A DNA stretch of 64,000 nucleotides from JAWKRB01 sp041389885 (GCA_041389885.1 JAWKRB010000014.1:124001-188000), one strand, 5' to 3'; positions 1 through 8,620 are shown, counted from the first letter of the stretch. The notes: generated by a model not told the origin, from the letters alone. Numbers and translations are program-made.

Positions 1-261
1 GAGGCCGAGGCCGTGCGGCAGTGGGCCGCCACGCCGCGCACCTTCGCCGACATCCCCCTCTCGGAGCTCTCGCGCGACGACCGGCGAACGCTGCTGAACC
101 ACGCCGTGGTGCTCACGCACATCGACGGCGAGCAGTCGGCCGACGAGGCCGAGCTCATTCGGCACCTGCGCACGCACCTTCGCATCGAAGACGCCGAGGC
201 CGACGCGATCGTCGCCGCCGCCGAGGCGCGGGTGAAGCGCCTCCTCCAAGCCACGAGCTGA
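1..261 (+). CDS. TerB-like domain protein, C-terminal fragment
   Basis: The frame is open from the first base of the window, so this is the 3' end of a gene that begins upstream. The visible 86 residues contain an alpha-helical stretch of the TerB (tellurite-resistance B-like) type: a Leu/Ala/Val helix, then HIDGEQSADEAELI, which matches the acidic 'DGE..ADE' turn of that family, then a second helix ending in RVKRLL. TerB-like domains are small helical modules often fused to other domains at the C-terminus. Nothing can be said about the missing N-terminal part. It converges on the anti-sigma factor gene with a 6-base gap. Confidence 0.6.
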   Translation, partial: EAEAVRQWAATPRTFADIPLSELSRDDRRTLLNHAVVLTHIDGEQSADEAELIRHLRTHLRIEDAEADAIVAAAEARVKRLLQATS

Positions 262-267
262 CCCTCC

Positions 268-1071
268 TCAGGGCGCGAGCGTCTCGCGCCCCACCCTCGC
301 GCACACCGCCGTCGCCGCGAACACCATCAGCAGCTGCATCGCCCAGGGGAGCGGCGCGCCGTGGTGCGACACCGACAGGCCCAGCAGCGCCGCCGCCGCG
401 CCCGCCGTCGCCCCCGTCAGGGCCGGCATGTTGGGGGTGCTCTTGTGGGCGCCGAGCAGGGCCGTGGTCGCGCTCAGCGCCAGGATCAACAGGGCGCTGA
501 CCCCCGTCGCCGCCACGTCGCCGCCGCCTGCGTGGGGCGCGCCTCCGAGGGTCCTGGCGGCCGTCCCTGGGCTCAGCAGGGGGTAGGTCGCGGGGCGCAG
601 GGCCAGCGTCGCGCCACCCGTCGCCGCGGCGGTGGCCACCGCCAGCAGGGCCGCGGCGATCGGGTACGCCCGGCGCCAGCGAGCGGGCGAGCCCAGGCCA
701 TCGGGACCTCGCCAGAAGACCAGCGCGAAGCCCCCCGCGGCGCCGAGGGTGAGCGTCAGCCCCGCGAGCCACCCTCGCGACCCGGCGCTCCCCAGCAACG
801 CCGCGGTGCCCAACGAGGCCGCGACGACCAGCGCGGTCGGCGCGGCGCGCGCCGCGCTCGAGGGTCGACGAACGGGCGCTGCTTCATGAAGCGCTTCTCG
901 AAGCGCGGGGCTCATCTCGATCATGTCGACGCCGGAGAGTTCGAGGGCGCCCGGGAGGGCGAGGAGCGGCGCGCAGCGCGGGCATCGCCTCGCGTGCGCG
1001 TCGAGGGGCGAGGGCAGGGGCGCGTCGTCGCACAGCGCGTCGTGCACGCGGTCGCACTCGGGGTTCGTCAT
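268..1071 (-). CDS. Zinc-binding multi-TM anti-sigma factor
   Basis: This is probably the membrane anti-sigma factor for the sigma gene directly upstream. The 267-residue protein starts with a cytoplasmic segment carrying Cys6 and the motif H26-x3-C30-x2-C33, the pattern of zinc-binding anti-sigma (ZAS) domains. From about residue 80 on it is very hydrophobic, with roughly six predicted membrane helices, as in the NrsF/DUF1109-like anti-sigma proteins rather than single-pass RsiW types. Its ATG lies three bases after the sigma stop codon and its GGAGGGAG ribosome site is inside the sigma gene, so the pair is translationally coupled. Function is inferred from the motif and gene order. Confidence 0.75.
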   Translation of the reverse strand: MTNPECDRVHDALCDDAPLPSPLDAHARRCPRCAPLLALPGALELSGVDMIEMSPALREALHEAAPVRRPSSAARAAPTALVVAASLGTAALLGSAGSRGWLAGLTLTLGAAGGFALVFWRGPDGLGSPARWRRAYPIAAALLAVATAAATGGATLALRPATYPLLSPGTAARTLGGAPHAGGGDVAATGVSALLILALSATTALLGAHKSTPNMPALTGATAGAAAALLGLSVSHHGAPLPWAMQLLMVFAATAVCARVGRETLAP

Positions 1072-1074
1072 CGC

Positions 1075-1689
1075 TCAGCTCCCTCCCTCTCGTCGAAGCG
1101 TGGGCGCCTGACCGAACGCCGCGCGGAGCGTCTGGTAGGCGCGAAACGCGCGCACCTTGATGGCGCTCACCGAGAGCCCCTCGCGCTCTGCGAGCTCCCT
1201 CGCCGACCGCCCCTCGACCTTCATGGCGATCAGGGCCTCGCGCTGCAGCACCGGCAGCGCTTCGATACACGCGGCGAGGGTGGCGCGCTGCGCATCGTCG
1301 AGGGCGTCGAGGGCGTCACCCTCCGCCGGCGGCGGCGGAGGCTCGGGCACCTCGCCCTCGCGGGTCAGCCTCTCCCGCCGACGCTTCTGCGCGCGAAGCG
1401 CGTCGATCATCGCGTTGTGGGCGATCTGATAGACCCAGGGCTCGACCCGAGCGCCGCGCTGAAACGACGCCCGCGCCGACCAGACCTTGTACATCGCGGT
1501 CTGCGCGACCTCCTCGGCGAGGCCTGGGGAGCGCACCCGACGCAGCACGTAGCGATAGAGGGCGGGGGCCACGCGGTGAAAGAGCGCCTCGTACGCGCGC
1601 GCGTCGCCGTCGCAGGCGCGCTCCATGAGCGCCTCGAGGGTCGGCGCGGCGTCGGTGTCGGGGCGGAGGTGCACGGCGAGGGAGAGCAT
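1075..1689 (-). CDS. ECF-type RNA polymerase sigma factor
   Basis: The 204-residue protein has the two-domain layout of group 4 (ECF) sigma factors. Sigma region 2 covers about residues 25-105, with the typical SPGLAEEVAQTAMYKVW region 2.2 segment and an EPWVYQIAHNAMIDALR helix. Sigma region 4 covers about 140-195, with a helix-turn-helix around SARELAEREGLSVSAIKVR. A short Pro-rich linker joins the domains. It directs RNA polymerase to a small regulon and is presumably held inactive by the multi-TM zinc protein encoded immediately downstream. The stimulus cannot be read from the sequence. The upstream minus-strand gene (1735-3030) is only 45 bases away and may be cotranscribed. Confidence 0.9.
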   Translation of the reverse strand: MLSLAVHLRPDTDAAPTLEALMERACDGDARAYEALFHRVAPALYRYVLRRVRSPGLAEEVAQTAMYKVWSARASFQRGARVEPWVYQIAHNAMIDALRAQKRRRERLTREGEVPEPPPPPAEGDALDALDDAQRATLAACIEALPVLQREALIAMKVEGRSARELAEREGLSVSAIKVRAFRAYQTLRAAFGQAPTLRREGGS

Positions 1690-1734
1690 ACGCGCGACGC
1701 GACCGCCGCGGTTTCGGCTCGGGCAAGGGGGAGA

Positions 1735-3030
1735 TCAGATGGGCGGGCGCGCCTCGCTCGGACGCTCCGGCGCCGGCGAGTCGCGATCGGGCATGGGCAT
1801 GGGCATGGGCATCTGGCGCGGGTCTCGCTCCGGCAGCCCTCGGGGCAGGCGCGAGCCGCGGCTGCCGACCACGCGCTGCACGGCGCGCACGCCGCGCTCG
1901 AGGCTCGTGACCTGCGCGGCGGTGACGGTGACGGTGAGCACCGCGGTGTCGCCGTCCTGCGTCGTGCTCACGCCGTGCTCGACGATCGCGCGCGCGGCGA
2001 CGAAGGCCGCGTCGACGTCGCGCCACTCGTCGTCGAGGTTCTGCCCAGGCAGGATGCGCGAGAGCTGGGTCATCGACTGCACGCCCGCGATGCTCTCGAG
2101 CACCTGGCCTCGGCGCGCCTGCACGAGCGCCTGCACCGCCGCGGTGAAGGCCCTGCCCTGATTGGCGTTCGCCATCTGCGCCCGCACCGTGAGGATCACC
2201 GAGCCGTTCTCTGTGCGCACGCCCAGACCGCCCGTGACCACCTGACGGGCCAGCGTGAGGTCGGGGATGTTCGGGTTGGAGCGCACCAGCTCGTCTACGA
2301 TCTCGGCGGTGGACTGCTGGTTCTGCGCCCTCAGCGCCGCGACGTCGCCCACGAGCACGAGGCTGCTCTCGCCCAGGCGCGCGAGCATTCTTGAGAGGGG
2401 CTGATCGCCCCCGAGCTGCGGCGCTTGTCCGTACGCCACGCGCAGCGCGGTGGGCATGTACGCGGTGGGCGACGCCATCGCCGTGCGCTCCCGGAGGTGG
2501 AGCTGGAGCGCGCGGGGCCCCGCGGCGTCGTGGGCGCCGAGCACCGTGAGCACCTCGCGGGTCTCGACCGTCGACGGCACGAGGCGACCGCCGGCGTTCT
2601 GCAGCGAGCGCTCGACGCAGCGGCGGAACTCAGCCTGGGTGACGCTCCCGCTGGCGTGCGCCATCCAGTCGTTCTGGGAGCGTCCCTGGAGCACGCCGCG
2701 GTCGGCCGCCGCGACGACGCGGTCGATGCGGTCGAGGGGGTCGAAGCCGCAGCGCTCGACGAAGGCCCGCCACTCGCGCTGCACCCGGTCTGTGGGCGCG
2801 CCGGCGTCTTCGCCGCCGCCCTGCAGCAGCCGCTTCACGGCGCTCCATGACGACCAGCGGCGCGCTCGGGTGAAATCGAGCCTGGCGACGACGAAGCTGC
2901 CCGCGGGGAGCGCGTCTTGAGCGCTGGCGCCCGGGCGGTCTTTCAGCATCTTGACGGTGATGACGGCCGCGAACGCGGCGACGCACACAACGGCCGCCGC
3001 ACCGAGGGCGGCGAGGGTCTTCTTGTTCAC
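1735..3030 (-). CDS. Membrane-anchored protein of unknown function
   Basis: I do not recognise a precise family. The chosen GTG start at 3030 follows an AGAAGG ribosome site by about eight bases, and a longer reading from 3114 lacks such a site. The 431-residue product begins with a single N-terminal membrane helix (about residues 5-25) followed by a large, probably periplasmic, region. The phrase LPAGSFVVARLDFTRAR near its start resembles DUF3352-type proteins, but the match is weak. The C-terminus is charged and carries a short Met-Pro repeat encoded by a hexamer tandem repeat. It lies between the beta-propeller lipoprotein (97 bases upstream) and the sigma gene on the same strand, so it could be read from the B12-riboswitch transcript. 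Confidence 0.6.
   Translation of the reverse strand: MNKKTLAALGAAAVVCVAAFAAVITVKMLKDRPGASAQDALPAGSFVVARLDFTRARRWSSWSAVKRLLQGGGEDAGAPTDRVQREWRAFVERCGFDPLDRIDRVVAAADRGVLQGRSQNDWMAHASGSVTQAEFRRCVERSLQNAGGRLVPSTVETREVLTVLGAHDAAGPRALQLHLRERTAMASPTAYMPTALRVAYGQAPQLGGDQPLSRMLARLGESSLVLVGDVAALRAQNQQSTAEIVDELVRSNPNIPDLTLARQVVTGGLGVRTENGSVILTVRAQMANANQGRAFTAAVQALVQARRGQVLESIAGVQSMTQLSRILPGQNLDDEWRDVDAAFVAARAIVEHGVSTTQDGDTAVLTVTVTAAQVTSLERGVRAVQRVVGSRGSRLPRGLPERDPRQMPMPMPMPDRDSPAPERPSEARPPI
1789..1812 (+). repeat. GGGCAT hexamer repeat, four copies
   Basis: Four perfect tandem copies of GGGCAT lie inside the minus-strand gene at 1735-3030 and encode Met-Pro four times near its C-terminus. As a six-base unit it keeps the frame when copy number changes, so it could produce length variants of the tail. 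Confidence 0.9.
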
Positions 3031-3126
3031 GCAGGCAACCTTCTGCCGCGCGTGACACAGAGCGCACCACCCCGCGGCGCCGCGATCGTAGCCTCGCGGC
3101 CCCGCCGGCGCCACGACCCGTTCAAC

Positions 3127-4473
3127 TCACGGCACGAAGGCGATCCCGGTCGGCGGGAGCGCCGTCGCGAGGAGCCCTCCGCGCGGCGCGCCGTCGGGGG
3201 AGAAGACCCGCACGCCCTGCGCCCCGCTGCTGCGATCGAGCACCCAGACCGAGCCGTCAGGGGCCCGCGCGATGCCGCTCAGCGACTGCGCGGTGTGGAG
3301 GGTGCGGCCGACGGCGCCGGTCGAGAGGTCGAATTCCATCACCCGCGCGTCGCCCGCGCCGCCGTCGGAGCCGAGGCGCGTCACGAGCGCCCAGCCGACG
3401 TCATCCGTGAGCATCACGTGCTCGCTGAGGTCTCCGCCGAAGGCCACCTCGGTCACGCGCATCCCCGCGGGCTGCAGCGTCATCGCGTCGATCGCCTCGA
3501 TGGCGCCGTCGAGCACCTGCGGCGGCGAGAACGCCTGCACGCCGGAGCTCGAGATCACCACGCGCCGCCCCGAGGGCGTGAGGGTCATCCCCTGCGGGTT
3601 GCTCGCGCTCAGCGACACGCCCTGCACGCCCGCGACCGAGGGCGCGAGGTCGACGAGCTGATCGGTCGCGAGGTCGAGGACGGCGATGGTGCCGCGCGAC
3701 ACCGGCGCGAAGGCCGAGAGGTTCTGCAGCGTGAGCAGCGCGCGGTCGCCCACGCGCAGGAGCCGGTGCGCCTCAGGAGCGCCCGACGGGTCGGCGTCGA
3801 GCGGGTCGCGCACGGGCGACAGGTCGATGCGCCCGGTGATCGCCGCGGGACCCGAGAGCGTCGGGTTCACCACCGCGATGTGCGCCAGGGCGTACAGCAC
3901 CACGTACGCCTTCGTCGGCGAGAGGGTGAGCACGTCGTAGGGGTTCACCTGGTAGGGGCCCGCGCCGGCGTCGGCGACCTGCCCGCGCAGCGGGATCTGG
4001 CGCGCGATCGACGGCAGCGCCAGAGGGTCCAGCACGGCGACGATGTCGTTGCCGCGCAGGAGGTTGTACACCACGCAGCCAGACTGAACCGGCGCGTGGT
4101 CCTGGTCCGGCGCCATCGCCCCTGCGGCCATGAGCGAGGGGGTCTCGCCGAGCGTCCCGAGGGCGTAGCCGCCCGCGGAGAAGTCAGAGGTCGTGACCAA
4201 CGCGCGGGTGAGGGCGCAGCCGACGCCGGCGTCCTGCGGCGCCGCGGCGTCGACCACGTCAGGCGAGACGTCGACCCTCGCGACGTCCTCCGCGGCGGCG
4301 TCGACCGCGGGGGCGTCGACGAGCGCGACGGAGTCGGTGACGTCGGCGGCGTCCGCGACGGGCTGGGCGTCGGCCGACGCGGCGGCGTCGGCGGGCGCGG
4401 TGGTGCCCTCGCAGGCGGTGAGGGCGAGCGAGGCGAGCAGTGCGCACGAGATGAAATGTACCGATCGAGACAT
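3127..4473 (-). CDS. Beta-propeller lipoprotein under B12 riboswitch control
   Basis: The start at 4473 gives a clean lipoprotein signal: a short basic N-terminus, a hydrophobic core and the lipobox LTAC with Cys21, followed by Glu. After an Asp/Ala-rich linker to about residue 80, the roughly 370-residue mature part looks like a YncE/SMP-30-type beta-propeller, with repeated stretches such as GTIAVLDLATDQLVDL and DGSVWVLDRSS. A cobalamin riboswitch precedes it on the same strand and no other gene intervenes, so expression should fall when B12 is plentiful. In Bacteroides the surface propeller lipoprotein BtuG captures B12 for BtuB. By analogy this protein is a candidate outer-surface corrinoid-binding protein, but that role is inference. 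An upstream in-frame ATG at 4572 was rejected because it lacks a signal and overlaps the expression platform. Confidence 0.7.
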   Translation of the reverse strand: MSRSVHFISCALLASLALTACEGTTAPADAAASADAQPVADAADVTDSVALVDAPAVDAAAEDVARVDVSPDVVDAAAPQDAGVGCALTRALVTTSDFSAGGYALGTLGETPSLMAAGAMAPDQDHAPVQSGCVVYNLLRGNDIVAVLDPLALPSIARQIPLRGQVADAGAGPYQVNPYDVLTLSPTKAYVVLYALAHIAVVNPTLSGPAAITGRIDLSPVRDPLDADPSGAPEAHRLLRVGDRALLTLQNLSAFAPVSRGTIAVLDLATDQLVDLAPSVAGVQGVSLSASNPQGMTLTPSGRRVVISSSGVQAFSPPQVLDGAIEAIDAMTLQPAGMRVTEVAFGGDLSEHVMLTDDVGWALVTRLGSDGGAGDARVMEFDLSTGAVGRTLHTAQSLSGIARAPDGSVWVLDRSSGAQGVRVFSPDGAPRGGLLATALPPTGIAFVP

Positions 4474-4483
4474 GGGGGTCCTC

Positions 4484-4506
4484 TGCCTCCAACCACCCGG
4501 GAGGCA
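4484..4506 (-). promoter_or_regulatory. Hairpin over the ribosome-binding region
   Basis: TGCCTCC (4484-4490 on the plus strand) and GGAGGCA (4500-4506) form a perfect seven-base stem with a nine-base loop. On the minus strand its 3' arm is the GGAGGCA just upstream of the lipoprotein ATG at 4473, immediately before AGAGGA. It lies between the B12 aptamer and the start codon, where an expression platform controlling translation would be expected. No pairing model was computed. Confidence 0.5.
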
Positions 4507-4605
4507 ACGTGGGATCTGAGACGACGCCCCGCCGTGAGATCGGATGCAGAGACGCACGCGCGCCGCACGCACCCGGTCACCCCGACGGGAACTTCGCCTG
4601 CGCCC

Positions 4606-4760
4606 ACGACAGCCGGTCTCCTGGCTCTCGGATCGTCCTCAGGCGGCGCCTTCCACCTCAAATCGCTCGCGCGTCGAAGCGTGGCCGTTTGCCGCCCTCG
4701 TCCCCGAATACAGTGGCGGGGGCCGCGCCGGCGTCGAACCGGCTTCCCGAGCACTGTCGT
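4606..4760 (-). promoter_or_regulatory. Cobalamin (B12) riboswitch aptamer
   Basis: Read on the minus strand, the segment has the hallmarks of the AdoCbl-type riboswitch. The B12 box AGCCAGGAGACCGGCTGTC occupies 4626-4608. Upstream are the conserved GGGAAGCCGGT arm near 4748-4738 and the GCCCCCGCCACTGTA element around 4723-4709. The closing P1 helix is visible as ACGACAG (4760-4754) paired with CTGTCGT (4612-4606), a perfect seven-base stem that fixes both ends. It points into the beta-propeller lipoprotein at 4473-3127. The remainder of the 444-base gap between that gene and ileS (4474-4917) holds the possible expression platform and presumably divergent promoters. No T-box element was seen in front of ileS. 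Confidence 0.93.
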
Positions 4761-4917
4761 GAACTCGCTGATTGTCACCGCCCGCGCGCGCCCCGAAGCG
4801 GGGCCCGACGGGCGGCGCTCCCCTACCGGACTCCCCGACGCGACGTCAAGCGGCCGTCGCCCGCGGCGCGGGACGGTGGCATGATCCGCGCCCCTCAAGA
4901 GGAGCCGCTGACCTTCC

Positions 4918-7900
4918 ATGTCTCTCCGCGACCGTCCTACGCCCTTCGCCCCGGTGCCCGCCGACACGAGCCTTCCCAAGATCGAGCACGAGGTGCTCGC
5001 GCTCTGGGACGCGCAAGACACCTTCGCGCGCAGCCTCGAGCAGACCCGCGAAGGGCCGCTGTTCAGCTTCTACGACGGGCCCCCCTTCGCGACCGGACTG
5101 CCCCACTACGGCCACCTCCTCGCGGGCACCATCAAAGACATCGTGCCCCGCTACTGGACCATGCGCGGGCACCACGTCCCGAGGCGCTTCGGCTGGGACA
5201 CGCACGGGCTGCCCGTCGAGCAGGAGATCAACAAGCAGCTCGGCGTCTCGACGCGCCGCGAGGTGATCGAGCTCGGCGTCGCGACCTACAACGAGGCCTG
5301 CCGCGGCATCGTCAAGCGCTACACCGCGGAGTGGAAGCAGACCGTGCGCCGCGTCGGCCGCTGGGTCGACATGGAGAACGCCTACTTCACCATGGACCCG
5401 GGGTTCATGCAGAGCGTCTGGTGGGTGTTCAAGTCCTTGTGGGACAAGGGCTTGATCTACGAGGGCTACAAGGTCGTGCCCTACTCGGTGGGCATCTCGT
5501 CGCCGCTCTCGAACTTCGAGTCGCGGCTGAACATGCGCGAGAACGTGCAAGACCCCTCGCTCACCGTGGCCTTCTCGGTCGTCGGCGAAGACGACCTCGT
5601 GCTCCTCGCGTGGACCACCACGCCCTGGACGCTCCCCTCGAACATGGCCCTCGCCGTGAGCCGCGCGTTCACCTACGCGCGGGTTCGCGAGGCCGCCACC
5701 GGGCGGAGGTACATCCTCGCCGCCGCGCGCATCGACGCGGTCTTTCCGAAGCGCGAGGGCGTCGAGGTCGAGGCGGAGTTCTCGGGCGAGGCGCTCCTCG
5801 GGATGCGCTACGCCCCGCTCTTCTCGTACTTCGCCGACAAGGCCGACGAGGGCGCGTTCAGGGTCATTCACGCCGACCACGTCACCCTCGACACCGGCAG
5901 CGGCATCGTGCACATCGCCCCCGCCTTCGGCGAAGAGGACTACGTCGCCGCGCGTAAGAACGGCGTGCCCCTCGTGAACCCCGTCGACGACGACGGGCAG
6001 TTCACCGCCGAGGTGCCCGACTACCAGGGCCGCGGCGTGAAGGCCGCCGACGCCGACATCATCGCGCGGCTCAAGCGCGAGGGCCGGGTGCTGCGCCACG
6101 AGACCTTCGCGCACAACTACCCCTTCTGCTACCGCACCGACACGCCGCTGATCTACCGCGCGGTGAGCTCGTGGTTCGTGCGCGTCGAGTCGATGCGCGA
6201 CCGGCTGATGGCGTCCAACGCCGACACGCGCTGGGTGCCCGAGAGCCTGCGCGACGGTCGCTTCGGCAACTGGCTCGCCGACGCGCGCGACTGGGCGATC
6301 TCGCGAAACCGCTTCTGGGGCACGCCGATCCCCGTGTGGCGCAACGACGAGGGCGAGACGGTCTGCGTCGGCAGCATCGAGGAGCTCGAGCGGCTCTCGG
6401 GGCAGAGGGTCACCGACCTGCACGCGCACCACGTCGACGACGTGCTGATCCCGTCGCCGACGGGCAGGTCCCCGCTGCGTCGCATCGCGCCGGTGCTCGA
6501 CTGCTGGTTCGAGAGCGGCGCCATGCCCTACGCGCAGGCGAACTACCCCTTCGAGAACGCGGAGACCTTCGGTGAAGGCTTTCCCGCGCAGTTCATCGCC
6601 GAGGGCATCGACCAGACCCGCGGCTGGTTCTACACCCTCACCGTCCTGGGCACCGCGCTCTTCGACCGCTCGCCGTTTCGCAACGTGATCGTGAACGGCA
6701 TCGTGCTCAACGAGAAGGGCGAGAAGATGTCCAAGCGGCTCCGGAACTACCCGGAGCCCGCGGAGATGCTCGAGACCGCCGGCGCCGACGCGCTGCGGCT
6801 CTACCTCATCGACTCGCCCGTCGTCGCCGCCGAGGACCTGAAGTTCAGCGAGCGCGGCGTGCGCGAGACCGTGCGCAAGATCCTCCTGCGCTGGTGGAAC
6901 GCCTACGCGTTCTTCGTGACCTACTCGTCGGCCGAGGGCTTCGCGCCCGCCGAGCGCCCCGCGGCCTCGCCCAACCTCCTCGACCGCTGGATCCTCTCGC
7001 GGCTCAACACGCTCTCGGCCACGGTGAACCGCGAGATGGAGGCCTACCGGCTCTTCGCCGTGGTGCCCGCGCTCCTGCGCTTCATCGAGGAGCTCACGAA
7101 CACGTACATCCGGCTCTCTCGCGGGCGCTTCAGCGACGGCGCCGACGACGAGAAGGCGGGGGCCTTCGAGACCCTCTACGAGGTGCTCTGCACCCTCGCG
7201 CGGCTCATGGCGCCCTTCACGCCCTTCATCACCGAGGCGATGTGGCAGAACCTCCGGCGGGGCAGGGAGGGGATGGCCGACAGCGTGCACCTCGCGCCGT
7301 ACCCCCAGGCCGACGAGTCGCTCCGCGACGCGACCCTCGAGGAGGCCGTGGCGCGCATGGAGGAGCTCCTCGTGATGGGGCGCAACCTGCGGGAGAAGAT
7401 CCGCGTGCGCACGCGGGTGCCGCTGCGCTCGCTCACGGTGATTCACCGTGACCCCAGGGTGCTCGACGCGCTGCGCCCGCTGGAGCGCGATTTCGCCGAC
7501 GAGCTGAACGTGCTCGAGGTGCGCTTCGAGTCGAACGAAGACGCGCTCATCGAGGTGCGCTGCAAGGCGAACTTCAAGCGCCTGGGCGCGCGCCTGGGCA
7601 AGCGCATGAAGGACGTCGCCGCGGGCATCGCGCTCCTCGACCTCGACGCCCTGCGCGCCCTCGAAGCGGGCGCCACCGCGGTCGTCGCGGGCGAGGAGAT
7701 CACCGCGGAGGACGTCGAGATCCGTCGCGCCCCGCGCGACCCCGCGGCGGCCCTCGCCACGGGGGCGCGGGTGTCGATCGCGCTCGACCCCGAGGTCACC
7801 GAGGCGCAGCGGATCGCCGGCGCCGCGCGCGAGGTGCAGCGCCGGGTGCAGGCCGCGCGCAAGAGCGCTCGGCTCTCGCTCCGCGATCGGGTGCGGCTCA

Positions 7901-8082
7901 CCCTCACGGTCACCGACGACCTCCGCGAGGCGCTCGAGGCGCACGGCGAGGCGCTGATGCGCGAGTGCGGCGTCGGGCGGCTCGAGCTCGTCGAGCGCCC
8001 GGAGGGCGACCACGTCGAGTGGGTCGACGAGGACGAGCTCCACCTCGGCATCGGGATCACGGTGATCCCCGCCGCGGAGTGA
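4918..8082 (+). CDS. ileS: Isoleucyl-tRNA synthetase, type 2
   Basis: This class I synthetase charges tRNA-Ile with isoleucine in the cytoplasm. The 1054-residue protein has the HIGH-type signature HYGH at 63-66 and the KMSKR loop at 603-607. Between them lies the large editing domain, beginning at WDTHGLPVE, followed by the tRNA-binding helical domain. The length and sequence style (GPPFATGLPHYGHLLAG, no C-terminal zinc-finger cysteines) indicate the eukaryote-like IleS2 group rather than the bacterial type 1 enzyme. IleS2 enzymes are typically insensitive to mupirocin. The ATG at 4918 follows a rather distant AGAGGAG. Confidence 0.97.
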   Translation: MSLRDRPTPFAPVPADTSLPKIEHEVLALWDAQDTFARSLEQTREGPLFSFYDGPPFATGLPHYGHLLAGTIKDIVPRYWTMRGHHVPRRFGWDTHGLPVEQEINKQLGVSTRREVIELGVATYNEACRGIVKRYTAEWKQTVRRVGRWVDMENAYFTMDPGFMQSVWWVFKSLWDKGLIYEGYKVVPYSVGISSPLSNFESRLNMRENVQDPSLTVAFSVVGEDDLVLLAWTTTPWTLPSNMALAVSRAFTYARVREAATGRRYILAAARIDAVFPKREGVEVEAEFSGEALLGMRYAPLFSYFADKADEGAFRVIHADHVTLDTGSGIVHIAPAFGEEDYVAARKNGVPLVNPVDDDGQFTAEVPDYQGRGVKAADADIIARLKREGRVLRHETFAHNYPFCYRTDTPLIYRAVSSWFVRVESMRDRLMASNADTRWVPESLRDGRFGNWLADARDWAISRNRFWGTPIPVWRNDEGETVCVGSIEELERLSGQRVTDLHAHHVDDVLIPSPTGRSPLRRIAPVLDCWFESGAMPYAQANYPFENAETFGEGFPAQFIAEGIDQTRGWFYTLTVLGTALFDRSPFRNVIVNGIVLNEKGEKMSKRLRNYPEPAEMLETAGADALRLYLIDSPVVAAEDLKFSERGVRETVRKILLRWWNAYAFFVTYSSAEGFAPAERPAASPNLLDRWILSRLNTLSATVNREMEAYRLFAVVPALLRFIEELTNTYIRLSRGRFSDGADDEKAGAFETLYEVLCTLARLMAPFTPFITEAMWQNLRRGREGMADSVHLAPYPQADESLRDATLEEAVARMEELLVMGRNLREKIRVRTRVPLRSLTVIHRDPRVLDALRPLERDFADELNVLEVRFESNEDALIEVRCKANFKRLGARLGKRMKDVAAGIALLDLDALRALEAGATAVVAGEEITAEDVEIRRAPRDPAAALATGARVSIALDPEVTEAQRIAGAAREVQRRVQAARKSARLSLRDRVRLTLTVTDDLREALEAHGEALMRECGVGRLELVERPEGDHVEWVDEDELHLGIGITVIPAAE

Positions 8083-8101
8083 CCGGCGAGGGCGCCGACG
8101 G

Positions 8102-8620
8102 TCAGAACGTCAGCAGCGTGTGCACGGGGACGTCGGCGGGCAGGCGCCCCCGTCCGTTGAGGAACGCCAGCTCGATCACGAAGGCCGCGCCGACCACCGT
8201 GGCGCCTTGCATCCGCGCGAGGTCGACGGCGGCCTGCGCGGTGCCGCCCGTGGCGATGACGTCGTCGACGACCACCACGCGGTCGCCCGCGCGGAGGCTC
8301 TCGCGGTGCATCTCGAGGCAGTCTTCGCCGTACTCCAGCGCGTAGGTCACGCGGTCGACGGCGGCGGGGAGCTTCGCCTTCTTGCGCGCGGGCACGAAGC
8401 CTACGCCCAGGTGCGCCGCCATCGCCGCCCCGAAGATGAAGCCGCGCGCCTCGACGCCGACCAGCGCGTCGAGGCCGGCGGGGAGCAGCGCGCTCAGTCG
8501 CTCGACGGAGGCGCGAAAGCCCGCCGGGTCGCGGAGCAGGGGCGTGATGTCCTTGAAGAGGATCCCCGGCTTGGGAAAGTCGGGGACGTCGCGGAGGAGT
8601 CGGGCGAGGTCAGCGTTCAT
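8102..8620 (-). CDS. apt: Adenine phosphoribosyltransferase
   Basis: The enzyme salvages adenine by joining it to PRPP to give AMP. The 172-residue length is normal for the family. Diagnostic features are DFPKPGILFKDITPLL near the N-terminus, the EARGFIFG segment at about 58-64, and the PRPP-binding motif VVVVDDVIATGGT at 115-127. It is convergent with ileS and followed, in its upstream direction, by surE on the same strand. The 40-base spacing suggests the two nucleotide-metabolism genes may be cotranscribed. Confidence 0.96.
   Translation of the reverse strand: MNADLARLLRDVPDFPKPGILFKDITPLLRDPAGFRASVERLSALLPAGLDALVGVEARGFIFGAAMAAHLGVGFVPARKKAKLPAAVDRVTYALEYGEDCLEMHRESLRAGDRVVVVDDVIATGGTAQAAVDLARMQGATVVGAAFVIELAFLNGRGRLPADVPVHTLLTF

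Noticed and set aside
4761..4917. T-box leader in front of ileS
   Set aside because: I looked for the conserved TGG-containing T-box sequence and specifier hairpin and found none.
4846..8043. 1065-codon open frame antisense to ileS
   Set aside because: It is a shadow of strong codon bias in GC-rich DNA: the product is His/Arg/Glu-rich and low-complexity, with no motif, while ileS on the other strand is certain.
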